NCBI GenBank assembly: GCA_022539475.1
Contig: VCMS01000003.1
Coordinates: 497,199 to 561,198, forward strand
Reading direction: 5' to 3'
DNA length: 64,000 bases
Origin: Gracilaria domingensis
Lineage: Eukaryota > Rhodophyta > Florideophyceae > Gracilariales > Gracilariaceae
Shown here: in pieces, positions 33,939-41,818 of the stretch
Layout of the letters: each line of letters starts with the position of its first letter
Numbering within the stretch: the first letter of the stretch is position 1
Made by a program: the position numbers and the translations under genes
The notes under the pieces: model-generated
The model's input: the letters and a program-made list of their open reading frames with translations, nothing else
What the model was told of the DNA's origin: nothing
Database searches by the model: none

Positions 33939-33978
33939 AGGCTGAGACACCGACTCCGTCGGCTCGATACGCCTCGCG

Positions 33979-35778
33979 ATGGAGGGATATAAGGAAGTCT
34001 CCCAAGACGGGTCTGCCGAGAACTGTTCGGAGCCACCAACACCTCCGGTGTCAGTAGCGAACCTCGTCATCTCGAGCCCTTCCGCGATGTCCAACGCACC
34101 GAACGGCCCTCCGTCCTCGACGGCACGCATGCAAGTATCGAACCCGCCGTTCCGGTCTGTACCTCTCCCGCAGTCGGCGGCTGCCTCCCAGCCGGGTTCT
34201 TCCGGACAAGATCACGCTCCAGCTCAGGCTGGTCCCGCGCCCGTGTGGGATTGGTTCAACGCCGAGATGCCAGCTACGCTGGGTGGATGGCCTACCGCAG
34301 GCGCGTTACGCATCCGGGATCCGCACCGGCACAGTTTCCTTTTTGCCCAGGCTCCCTGGTTTGACGCCGAAGCCGTTCGGGATACGGAGCTCGTCGACTC
34401 GTACGCTGTCGATGGTCAACTCCCTGGTGGGCTTCCTGCTGACGTTACCCGTTCATGGGACTGGATCGCCCGCGTTGCGGTTATACCGAGCTGCCTGTTT
34501 GTAGGTCGAAACGAGACGAGACAATTCGCTCGCAATGAGATGGGCCGCATTGGGTACGCGCGACACTTCCGAGCTCCGAACGAACATCCGGTGCCGGCAC
34601 AGTACCAGTACGATGTGGCACGTTACCGAACTTTCGGCGAGGTCGGCTACGGCGACCATCTAGCCAACGCGTTGGACGAAATTGACCGATATTCGGATAC
34701 CGTTCAGCCGCAGCAGGAGTTGATCCTGTGGGCGCGGCCGATCCTTCGCGCCGAGTTCCGGTTCCTTCGACGTCCTGGACGGTCTCAATTTCATGAAGGC
34801 CTCCGCTTCGAGAGGAAATGGCGTTCCCGCTTCGGGGTACTGGTGCCGTACCAGTGCACGGAGGTGGAACGCATTGCGCGTCACTCCCATACTGGGCGAT
34901 ACCTGCCGCTGCCGTCATTCTGGCCTGCGGTCGAAGTCCCACGAGGGTGTCACGTAGAGCTACCGCCCTGCCTAACTTACATAGGCTCGTACTTCATGAA
35001 TGATCCGCCTCGCGGCCTGTGGAGCATCCTGGCAACAGAATGGACCGTCCGCGTTGCGGCTTTCCTCCTAATCGAGGCATATGACTCGTACCGAGTTTGG
35101 TTCATCCCGGAACTCATCCGGCAAGCGATCCGAGCGTTGGATCTCTCTGAAGTGCTCGGCTCGGTCCGCAATGCGCGCGAAGCCACCGCGTTGGTGGACG
35201 TCATTGACCAGATTGACTGGAATGAGGTGCCTGCTAGTCAGGTTTCCGACGGGGTCCGTCGGCAGTCGGACCGTTCTCCCGGACGGAACGTCAACGCCGG
35301 CGACTTCGTATATTTTGACCCATGGATTTGGGAGGTAATTGGTCCCGCTGAGGCGGCTGGTCGCCGCCGAGAGGAGCGATATATCCCGGAAGGGCACCCG
35401 CGTGGGTTCGTATACGTCGACGATGACGGTGATGACCCTGAAGAGGGAGGAAGTCCCATGGATGAGGGGAGCCCAGTGGGGGTTGCTTCGGAGCCCGAAG
35501 CTACGGGAGATGACGACGAAGTCGTGATTGTTGACCCGCCCGCTGTAGCGGCTCCCGCTCCGACCGGCCCGTGGGCTCAGGATGTAGCATCCGCCGTGGG
35601 CGGCAGTTCTTCTCTCACTCCGCGAGCGGCGGTCATTCGCGACTTCCTTCGAGGCGTGGGAGTGGCCGTTCCCGATACGGTGACCGACGAGTCGGAGTTG
35701 CAAGCAATAGCGGCACAGCGCTTCTCCGGGGCTCCCGGTAGTGGGGGCACCCCAGGTGCTGGACCGTCCGGCGCGTAA
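33979..35778 (+). CDS. Antisense accessory ORF of element 1
   Basis: A 599-aa frame on the strand opposite to gag-pol, in the last 2 kb of element 1. The first 110 residues are Pro/Ser-rich. A middle part of about 300 residues is rich in Trp, Tyr and Arg (for example DVTRSWDWIARVAVI, RAEFRFLRR, GLWSILATEWTVRVAAFLLI). The last 150 are acidic and low-complexity, ending with a short helix (IRDFLRGVGV). No known domain is recognised. A diverged homologue occupies the same place in element 2, with clear conservation in the middle part, so it was maintained as protein. The first ATG at 33979 is chosen; an internal Met at residue 39 is possible. It might be a nucleic-acid-binding, capsid-like or movement factor, but that is a guess. 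Confidence 0.8.
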   Translation: MEGYKEVSQDGSAENCSEPPTPPVSVANLVISSPSAMSNAPNGPPSSTARMQVSNPPFRSVPLPQSAAASQPGSSGQDHAPAQAGPAPVWDWFNAEMPATLGGWPTAGALRIRDPHRHSFLFAQAPWFDAEAVRDTELVDSYAVDGQLPGGLPADVTRSWDWIARVAVIPSCLFVGRNETRQFARNEMGRIGYARHFRAPNEHPVPAQYQYDVARYRTFGEVGYGDHLANALDEIDRYSDTVQPQQELILWARPILRAEFRFLRRPGRSQFHEGLRFERKWRSRFGVLVPYQCTEVERIARHSHTGRYLPLPSFWPAVEVPRGCHVELPPCLTYIGSYFMNDPPRGLWSILATEWTVRVAAFLLIEAYDSYRVWFIPELIRQAIRALDLSEVLGSVRNAREATALVDVIDQIDWNEVPASQVSDGVRRQSDRSPGRNVNAGDFVYFDPWIWEVIGPAEAAGRRREERYIPEGHPRGFVYVDDDGDDPEEGGSPMDEGSPVGVASEPEATGDDDEVVIVDPPAVAAPAPTGPWAQDVASAVGGSSSLTPRAAVIRDFLRGVGVAVPDTVTDESELQAIAAQRFSGAPGSGGTPGAGPSGA

Positions 35779-35905
35779 TTTTCCGGCTCGAGATCCCTGA
35801 CGGGCTGTAGTAGTCCGTAGTAGACCCTGATGATGAGGGGCGAACTCAATAGTTAGAGGTAAACTTCACCAGCCCTGCTGGCTTGGCCCACATTTTTCTT
35901 CCTGT

Positions 35906-35920
35906 TCTCCCCCTTCTCAG
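35906..35920 (-). other. Second copy of the polypurine tract
   Basis: The 15 nt TCTCCCCCTTCTCAG (plus strand) are identical to 33926-33940 at the LTR border. The two copies bracket the antisense ORF. This copy may act as an internal plus-strand primer or be a scar of how the module was acquired. Confidence 0.7.
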
Positions 35921-36076
35921 TGGGCAATACCTCGTTTGAGGCTGTTGCGAATGGCCCACAAGAGAGGGATAACTTTTCCGCACAAGCGGCTGTAGCGATA
36001 AAACTTCTTAGTCTTCCTTCCAGTTTCCTGGCTTCTTCTCCTTCTTCTTAGGCTTCTTTCTTCTTTATCTTCTTCT

Positions 36077-36262
36077 CCACTGTAAGTGGCTTCCGCATTT
36101 CGCGGCATGTTTGTTCAGCAAAAAGCTGTCCGCTTAGAGCGGCCTGGTCCGCCTGAGGCGGCTAAGTGATCTCAAGTTAACCTAGTTGTATCCGCTTGAC
36201 GCGGCATATTCTTGCGTAATGCAATACTGTCCGCATGAAGCGGCATATTCCGTCTGGGACGG
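36077..36262. repeat. Array of eight mini-hairpins, mostly CCGC-N5-GCGG
   Basis: In 186 bp: CCACT-GTA-AGTGG (36077), CCGC-ATTTC-GCGG (36093), CCGC-TTAGA-GCGG (36130), CCGCC-TGA-GGCGG (36149), CCGC-TTGAC-GCGG (36192), TTGC-GTAAT-GCAA (36212), CCGC-ATGAA-GCGG (36231), CCGTC-TGG-GACGG (36250). Stems are conserved while loops vary. It lies in the non-coding spacer between the chromodomain stop and the antisense ORF. Confidence 0.8.
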
Positions 36263-36287
36263 CTGTGCTCGATAGAGACGTGGGTGG

Positions 36288-37631
36288 TCAACCCACTTGG
36301 GCCTTGTCCAGCGTAGCCGGTATCGGTGTCCGTGTGCGACGGTGGTACTGCAAGACCTTCGAGCGAGGCAAGTGCTCAATGGGCTCGTGCGTATCCTCTG
36401 AAGAGGCGTAGCCGTACCAACTGACTCGATACAGTAGTTCCCCGTCAGGAGCGTAGCCGTGACTTATCAGACGGTCAATGACATACTCCTCATCGAGGAC
36501 CTTCCGCGCAGGATGCGGCTTTGTCGATGTATCCTCTCTCGAGATGTCGTTGTTACCTCTCCCGTCGTGGGCTTCATTGGTTACTTTCGGCTTCCGTCCT
36601 GACGGCAAGACACCCTGTACGCCAGGCGAGAGCCATTTTGACCATGGTGTTTTCCTGTCATTCATGCTTCCAGAGTTCTGGCTTTCCTTCCCGTATTGTC
36701 GGGCTGTTATCGAGCTTCGGTGTTCTCGAATAGCGAGCTTCCGGCGTTCCGGCAAGATCTCCCGAAGTGAGGGTGAATGGTCCGCAATGCGGTGTGCCAG
36801 CGAGTGGTGCCGTGGCACGTGCCGAGGCGACGTCTTGCCAAGCATTGCTGGCGGTGAGGCCTGTGCCGTTGCACGGCTGTGCGTTGCCGATTCAAATTCG
36901 GAATTTCCGTTTCCGGCGGCCGCAAGCCTTACAGCGGGCACGTGCCCGGCTCGTGTGTTGTCACCCTCCACTGGAGGCGGATCGCCGGCGAAGCCAGACA
37001 CTTGGCGCAACGTGCGCGCGTGTGCAGCGTTGGGCTGCTGCCCATCTACAGTGGCATGTCGGCCTGCTGTTGCGGCGGTTGCCTCCGTGTTTTCAACGGC
37101 TTCATCACTCGATGCTTCAATAAAATCTCCCGAAATCGGGTCTGCCGTAACAACACGGTCTTTCTGGACAGGCTTCTTTTCCGGTCTTCCGGCTTCTTTT
37201 GACGCGAGTGCGCTGCCGCTGCCGGGCTCCGACTGCGGCGGGCATGTACTTTCCGCATTCGACGTGGCTGCTGCGGTGGTTACCACCCTCTTTTCCGGCG
37301 TACCGGTCTCACGCTGCACAGCTGGGGCAGGCTCTTGTCCTTCCGTCTGTGACGGCCGTACAGTGCTATCCGCGGGCGAAGCGGCGACTTCTGCAGCAGC
37401 TACATCCTGGTGTTCTTCCGGTTCTCCGGCTTCGTGCTCCACCGAAGTGGTGCGTTCCTCTTTAGGCTTCCGCGATAACTGCGCGTTTCTCGCTTCTTTC
37501 CGAATCTTCGGCTGTACGTCGCGCGTCCGCGTGCTTTCACCACGACTTGCGTGCGACCCAGAGGCCTGCAAAGGCACTTCCGTCGACGACGGCGACAACG
37601 AAATCGAGCGACTTACCTCCTCCTCCCCCTC
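36288..37631 (-). CDS. Element 1 linker and C-terminal chromodomain
   Basis: This region is in the same frame as the upstream RNase H-integrase and is separated from it only by a TAG at 37634-37632. About 330 residues of low-complexity Pro/Ala/Glu/Thr linker lead to a chromodomain. The chromodomain begins EYVIDRLISHGYAPDG, continues LLYRVSWYGYASSEDT and ends HEPIEHLPRSKVLQYH. Chromodomains at the C-terminus of chromovirus integrases direct insertion to chromatin. The usual Trp of the TWEP motif is His here. There is an ATG at 37598, so independent translation is possible. Readthrough of the TAG is the alternative. The 385-aa plus-strand frame over this region is a shadow. Confidence 0.8.
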   Translation of the reverse strand, partial: EGEEEVSRSISLSPSSTEVPLQASGSHASRGESTRTRDVQPKIRKEARNAQLSRKPKEERTTSVEHEAGEPEEHQDVAAAEVAASPADSTVRPSQTEGQEPAPAVQRETGTPEKRVVTTAAATSNAESTCPPQSEPGSGSALASKEAGRPEKKPVQKDRVVTADPISGDFIEASSDEAVENTEATAATAGRHATVDGQQPNAAHARTLRQVSGFAGDPPPVEGDNTRAGHVPAVRLAAAGNGNSEFESATHSRATAQASPPAMLGKTSPRHVPRHHSLAHRIADHSPSLREILPERRKLAIREHRSSITARQYGKESQNSGSMNDRKTPWSKWLSPGVQGVLPSGRKPKVTNEAHDGRGNNDISREDTSTKPHPARKVLDEEYVIDRLISHGYAPDGELLYRVSWYGYASSEDTHEPIEHLPRSKVLQYHRRTRTPIPATLDKAQVG

Positions 37632-39917
37632 CTAAGTTGGAGCGTCGGGGGTGGTGGTGAGTATCCCCTGAGGGGCCAGTATCCGCGTGTGGACATGTGC
37701 GGCGTTCGAGACTGGCGGGTTAGCTTCCGGCTTTGCCGGCAAATCAGCAAGTCCGCGGCTAGGATGCGGCAGGACTGACAACGAAGCGCGCTCTCCCGCT
37801 GTCGCGGCTTGGTCCGCAGTAGGCGTAGCGCTGTCCGGCGTTTCCTGTTGCTTTTCCTGACGAACAGGCTGTGGCGCAGGTGTTACGCGATCGCGCGAAA
37901 AACGCTCGTGTTCACCCTCAATATCGAGGACAACCGTTGTATCGGTGATAGAAATAACCCTGTAGGGGCCGTCCGCGATAGGAGAGAGCTTATGCCTCTT
38001 TTCCTTTTCCGGGTTATAGTATTCCTTCCGTAGGAAGGCGTAGTTACCTTCCCTGATCTGAGGGGCATCCCTGCGCATTCGTGCGTCGAAATTTCGCTTG
38101 TACGCGGCTTGTGCCTTATCGATGTTTTGCCTAACTGTAGGAATGATGTTCTTAAGCCAGGCCTTCCAGGCGTCCCTGTGTAGACGGGGCGAGGGGAACT
38201 TATCCAAAGTTGGCTGTGGCTCGATAGCCACCGAAGGTGGGACGCGTGATAGCACAAGCTCGAACGGCGAGATCTGAGTAGTGCGATGAACCTGCGTATT
38301 GTAGGCATATGTCACCGCATCGGTGTATTGATCCCATTCCCACGGATGTTCGGCAACGAATGTCCGTAATGCATTGAGCATTGTGCGGTTAAAACGTTCA
38401 ACCTGCCCATTACTCTGGGGGTGGTATGTTGTCGTAAACCAGTTTTGGATCCGCAAGATGCGGCAAACGTCCTGAAAGAACTTAGCCGTAAACTGCGGAC
38501 CATTGTCCGATAACAGGTCAATCGGCGGTCCGTAGACAAAAACCCAGTGTGTAACGAAAGCTTGGGCGACCGTACTGGCGGTAACCTTCGTCAAAGGCAC
38601 AGTCCGTACCAGTTTAGAAAAGCGGTCGGTGATCACAAGTAGAAACCGGTTTCCCCGGCGAGTGCGGATAAACTCGCCGAGCAAGTCAATTGCCACGAAT
38701 TCAAGTGGAGCCCTAGCAGGGAAGAGTACCAACTTCTTGGAGTACTTCCGCAGTTTGACGCGGTTCTTCGCGCAGTCCGAACATCCACGAACAGTGGCAT
38801 ACGCGTCGAAAGCCATTGCTGACCAGTAAAAGTCCTTCCGTAGGGTGTAGTACAGCTTCCTGCCACCAGGGTGGGCTGACAACTTCGCATAGTGCGACAA
38901 ATGCAGTACTCGTGACTGAAGTGAGTGCGGAACCACAATCTGTGGCCTGTTTCCGACAGTTCGGATTAGAAATCCTTGGTCGTTCTCGACGAAAGGCAAC
39001 TGTGCTCCACCGTTTAGACGACTACGAATCTCCGTACAAAAACGGTCGGTGTGCTGCTCCCGGATGAGTTCCTCCGGCTTGATCGGTACGAAAGAGCCCG
39101 GTTCGGGTTGCGTGTCTGACACGGCTAAAACAGCATCGTAGATGTCCCATCCTTCCGATTCTTCATCGGCATCGCTCGAGCCGTCTTCCACGAGGAAGCA
39201 CGGTATCTCCAGATCATCGACTGGCGCAGCTTCAGCCGCTGTTTCCAAGCGGGACAGTGCATCAGCCTGAGTGTTCAGAAGTCCTTTCTTGTAACGGATT
39301 TCGAAGTCGAACTCCGACAAGCGAAGTCTCCACCGCATCAAGCGGCCAGATGGCTCTGCTATAGAGAGTAGCCAGAGTAATGCCGAATGATCGGTATGAA
39401 CAATAAAGCGGGTCCCCATAAGATAGGGCCGCAGTGTCTGTAACGCCCAGACAACTGCCAAGCACTCCTTCTCGGATACCGAGTAATTCCTCTCGTGAAC
39501 GTTGAGGCTTCTTGACCAATACCCAATTGGCAATCGCTCGCCATCATTGGTGGTCTGGAATAGGGCACAGCCGACTTGGTAGTCGCTCGCATCCGTACCT
39601 ACTGCATATGGCAAACCAGCCCTAGGCAGGGATAAAACAGGTGGCGATGTCACCGCGTCCACGAGCGACGAGAAAGCCGCGACCTTGCGGTCGTCGAATT
39701 CTTCCAGATCGACTGGCTGTCCTTTGCGAAGAAGCTCGTTCAGGGGTGCAGCGATATCCGCGAAGTTCGTAATGAAGCGGCGATACACATTGCACAAGCC
39801 GAGAAAAGATCGGAGTTCCGTCTGCGTCCTCGGATGCTTAGCCTCTTTGAGGGATTTCACGCGTACTTCGTCAATCGAAAGCCGTCCCGGACGGATAACA
39901 TGGCCGAATACCGGACG
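37632..39917 (-). CDS. Element 1 pol, second part: end of RT, RNase H and integrase
   Basis: The frame picks up the end of RT (PRTQTELRSFLGLCNVYRRF), then RNase H (VGTDASDYQVGCALFQ, with HTDHSALLWLL) and integrase. The integrase shows the HHCC zinc-finger (LSHYAKLSAHPGGRKLYYT, then CSDCAKNR) and the catalytic triad: Asp in FVAIDLLG, Asp in LLSDNGPQF and Glu in NGQVERFNRTM. It ends at a TAG (37634-37632) that is followed in frame by the linker and chromodomain. The coding frame continues from the RT piece only after a frameshift of about 2 nt at roughly 39917. Confidence 0.88.
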   Translation of the reverse strand, partial: RPVFGHVIRPGRLSIDEVRVKSLKEAKHPRTQTELRSFLGLCNVYRRFITNFADIAAPLNELLRKGQPVDLEEFDDRKVAAFSSLVDAVTSPPVLSLPRAGLPYAVGTDASDYQVGCALFQTTNDGERLPIGYWSRSLNVHERNYSVSEKECLAVVWALQTLRPYLMGTRFIVHTDHSALLWLLSIAEPSGRLMRWRLRLSEFDFEIRYKKGLLNTQADALSRLETAAEAAPVDDLEIPCFLVEDGSSDADEESEGWDIYDAVLAVSDTQPEPGSFVPIKPEELIREQHTDRFCTEIRSRLNGGAQLPFVENDQGFLIRTVGNRPQIVVPHSLQSRVLHLSHYAKLSAHPGGRKLYYTLRKDFYWSAMAFDAYATVRGCSDCAKNRVKLRKYSKKLVLFPARAPLEFVAIDLLGEFIRTRRGNRFLLVITDRFSKLVRTVPLTKVTASTVAQAFVTHWVFVYGPPIDLLSDNGPQFTAKFFQDVCRILRIQNWFTTTYHPQSNGQVERFNRTMLNALRTFVAEHPWEWDQYTDAVTYAYNTQVHRTTQISPFELVLSRVPPSVAIEPQPTLDKFPSPRLHRDAWKAWLKNIIPTVRQNIDKAQAAYKRNFDARMRRDAPQIREGNYAFLRKEYYNPEKEKRHKLSPIADGPYRVISITDTTVVLDIEGEHERFSRDRVTPAPQPVRQEKQQETPDSATPTADQAATAGERASLSVLPHPSRGLADLPAKPEANPPVSNAAHVHTRILAPQGILTTTPDAPT

Positions 39918-41818
39918 GTTTCGGTAAAGAACTCACACTTCTTGAGCTTGAGCGTAATGCCTGCATCGCGTAGGACTCGCATCACATCCCGTACGTGGGT
40001 CAAGTGCTCATCCAGGTTGCTGGAGTAGACAATGATGTCATCCAGGTATACCAGGCAAGTCTTCCACTTAAAGCGGGCTAGCAAAATATCCACAGCTCGT
40101 TGAAAGGTGGCTGGCGCGTTCGTTAACCCAAAGGGCATCCGATTGAATCGGTACAATCCTTCATGACAAACGAAGGCTGTCTTGTCACGATCCTCAGCCC
40201 TCACGGGAACTTGCCAATAGCCCCAATTCGCGTCTAGGGTTGTGAACACTTTCGCGTCGCCCAATGAATCGATGCATTCATCCATTCGTGGGATAGGATA
40301 CACATCCTTGACCGTAGCCGCGTTTAGCTTGCGGTAATCGATGCAAAATCGCCAAGACCCATCAGCTTTGGGCGCGAGCACCACCGGCGATGCCCAAGGT
40401 GACTGAGCCGGCTCGATAACTCCAGCGCGGAGCATCTTCTCAACTTGAGCTTTCTCCTCCTGCCGAGCTGTCGGTCCCGCCCTGTAAGGGTGTTGCGAAA
40501 TGGGCCGAGTATTCGGTAGCAAATCAATCCGATGTTCGGTAATACCAATCTTACCCAGTGTGCCGTCCCACATGGGCGTGAACTCTTCAAGCATGTGCCG
40601 CAATTTATCGCGGTGAGTCTCTGGGACATGTTCAAGATCCAGAGACTCCAGTTCCTGTACTGCCTTATCCTTCGTGTCAGCAGCACTCAGGTCCCTATCA
40701 TTACTGTCCGACGAGGTCGGCATTGCCTTCTTCGACAGGCTGCGGATATTTGCATCCGACGAAGTCGGCGTAGCATCTTCCGACGAACTGTTCGGTCCAG
40801 TCGTTTCGGAATTGTTCCGTTCCGCCTCCCCCTCCTCAGCTTCGAGGATTCCGAGAACCTCGGCAATAGAAACCTGAGTAGGCACTATAGCCGCAGGGTG
40901 CGGAAGCAACGAACCAATAACTTGGCTCCTAACCAACCGTTGAGAAAAACGGCTGAAGTTCGCAACCAGCACCTGAAAAGGCTTCTCGGGTTCGACGAAA
41001 ACAATCCCATTAGCGAGGGAAAGCTGATGCTTCTCCTGTAACGCAGGCAACGGTTGTACCGTTTGTAAGCCACATTGTGGGGAGGTCACAGTAACCCAGA
41101 CCTGTGATTCAGGCGGGATGGAAATGGGCCGAGCTACTCGGAGCTTTGTAGACTTCCGTTCATCGGCTGTAGGCTTCTGTGCCGCAGGCAAAGGGACTGG
41201 CTTCTTCAGAGCCCGGCGCAGGGGACGCCGAACGATCGGTACAGTAGTCCCATCTTCCATTTCGATGGTTCGCTTCCGCGGTCGAATTGCATCGACGAAG
41301 CGGTCACAGAAGTCGCAGCCGAGGATAACCGGCGCAGCGAGTTGCTTGCAAACCAAGAAATCGAGCTTCGCCACGTAGCGGCCAAGCCTGACGAGCAGGT
41401 CTATTACTCCCACAGTCGAAAGTGGCCGATTGTTCGCATCCGCTATATCGATCTGCGGCGCCGCACGAACGCGAGACCGCAAGTGCGGCGGAATCATAGA
41501 CTCAACCAAAAAGTTTGGCCCAGCTCCTGTATCGAGCACGGACAACTGCCGAACCATGTACTGGTCGGAAACACCTAGGTCGGCGTAAACTTTGTAGTTA
41601 CGTTTCGCCATGACCAGGACTCTATCCGGGAACCGGCTGTTCTTAGACCGTATCCACGGGCGACGCAAGACACTAAGGTGCTCGGAGTCCACGTCTGTAG
41701 TGGCCAGTTTCCTCGAAAGGATTGTGACCGGGGAGCGAGGCTTCTCAGCCTCAGGCGCACTAAACCCCGTCGCTGGGGGCGCCTCTCCATTGCTGGAGGC
41801 TCCCTTGCTCAGTTTTTC
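39857..41818 (-). CDS. Element 1 pol, first part: protease and reverse transcriptase (frame broken at its end)
   Basis: It lies in the -1 frame relative to gag and is open through the gag stop, so expression by -1 frameshift is likely. A retropepsin with LDTGAGPNFL and a later ILGCDFCDRF is followed by an acidic spacer. The RT then shows PYRAGPTARQEEKAQVEKML, APKADGSWRFCIDYRKLNA, the fingers/palm motif FTTLDANWGYWQVPV and the active site LVYLDDIIVYS. Near 39917 the frame is lost: the residues expected after ETVRY (a GHVIRPGR-type motif, seen in element 2) lie in the next frame. This implies a 2-nt deletion or a 1-nt insertion. The TGA at 39857-39859 ends the wrong frame. Confidence 0.88.
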   Translation of the reverse strand, partial: EKLSKGASSNGEAPPATGFSAPEAEKPRSPVTILSRKLATTDVDSEHLSVLRRPWIRSKNSRFPDRVLVMAKRNYKVYADLGVSDQYMVRQLSVLDTGAGPNFLVESMIPPHLRSRVRAAPQIDIADANNRPLSTVGVIDLLVRLGRYVAKLDFLVCKQLAAPVILGCDFCDRFVDAIRPRKRTIEMEDGTTVPIVRRPLRRALKKPVPLPAAQKPTADERKSTKLRVARPISIPPESQVWVTVTSPQCGLQTVQPLPALQEKHQLSLANGIVFVEPEKPFQVLVANFSRFSQRLVRSQVIGSLLPHPAAIVPTQVSIAEVLGILEAEEGEAERNNSETTGPNSSSEDATPTSSDANIRSLSKKAMPTSSDSNDRDLSAADTKDKAVQELESLDLEHVPETHRDKLRHMLEEFTPMWDGTLGKIGITEHRIDLLPNTRPISQHPYRAGPTARQEEKAQVEKMLRAGVIEPAQSPWASPVVLAPKADGSWRFCIDYRKLNAATVKDVYPIPRMDECIDSLGDAKVFTTLDANWGYWQVPVRAEDRDKTAFVCHEGLYRFNRMPFGLTNAPATFQRAVDILLARFKWKTCLVYLDDIIVYSSNLDEHLTHVRDVMRVLRDAGITLKLKKCEFFTETVRYSAMLSVRDGFRLTKYA

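Noticed and set aside
36478-37635. 385-aa plus-strand ORF in element 1
   Set aside because: It is opposite to the low-complexity linker and chromodomain. In contrast to the 33979-35778 ORF it has no counterpart in element 2 and mirrors the linker codons.
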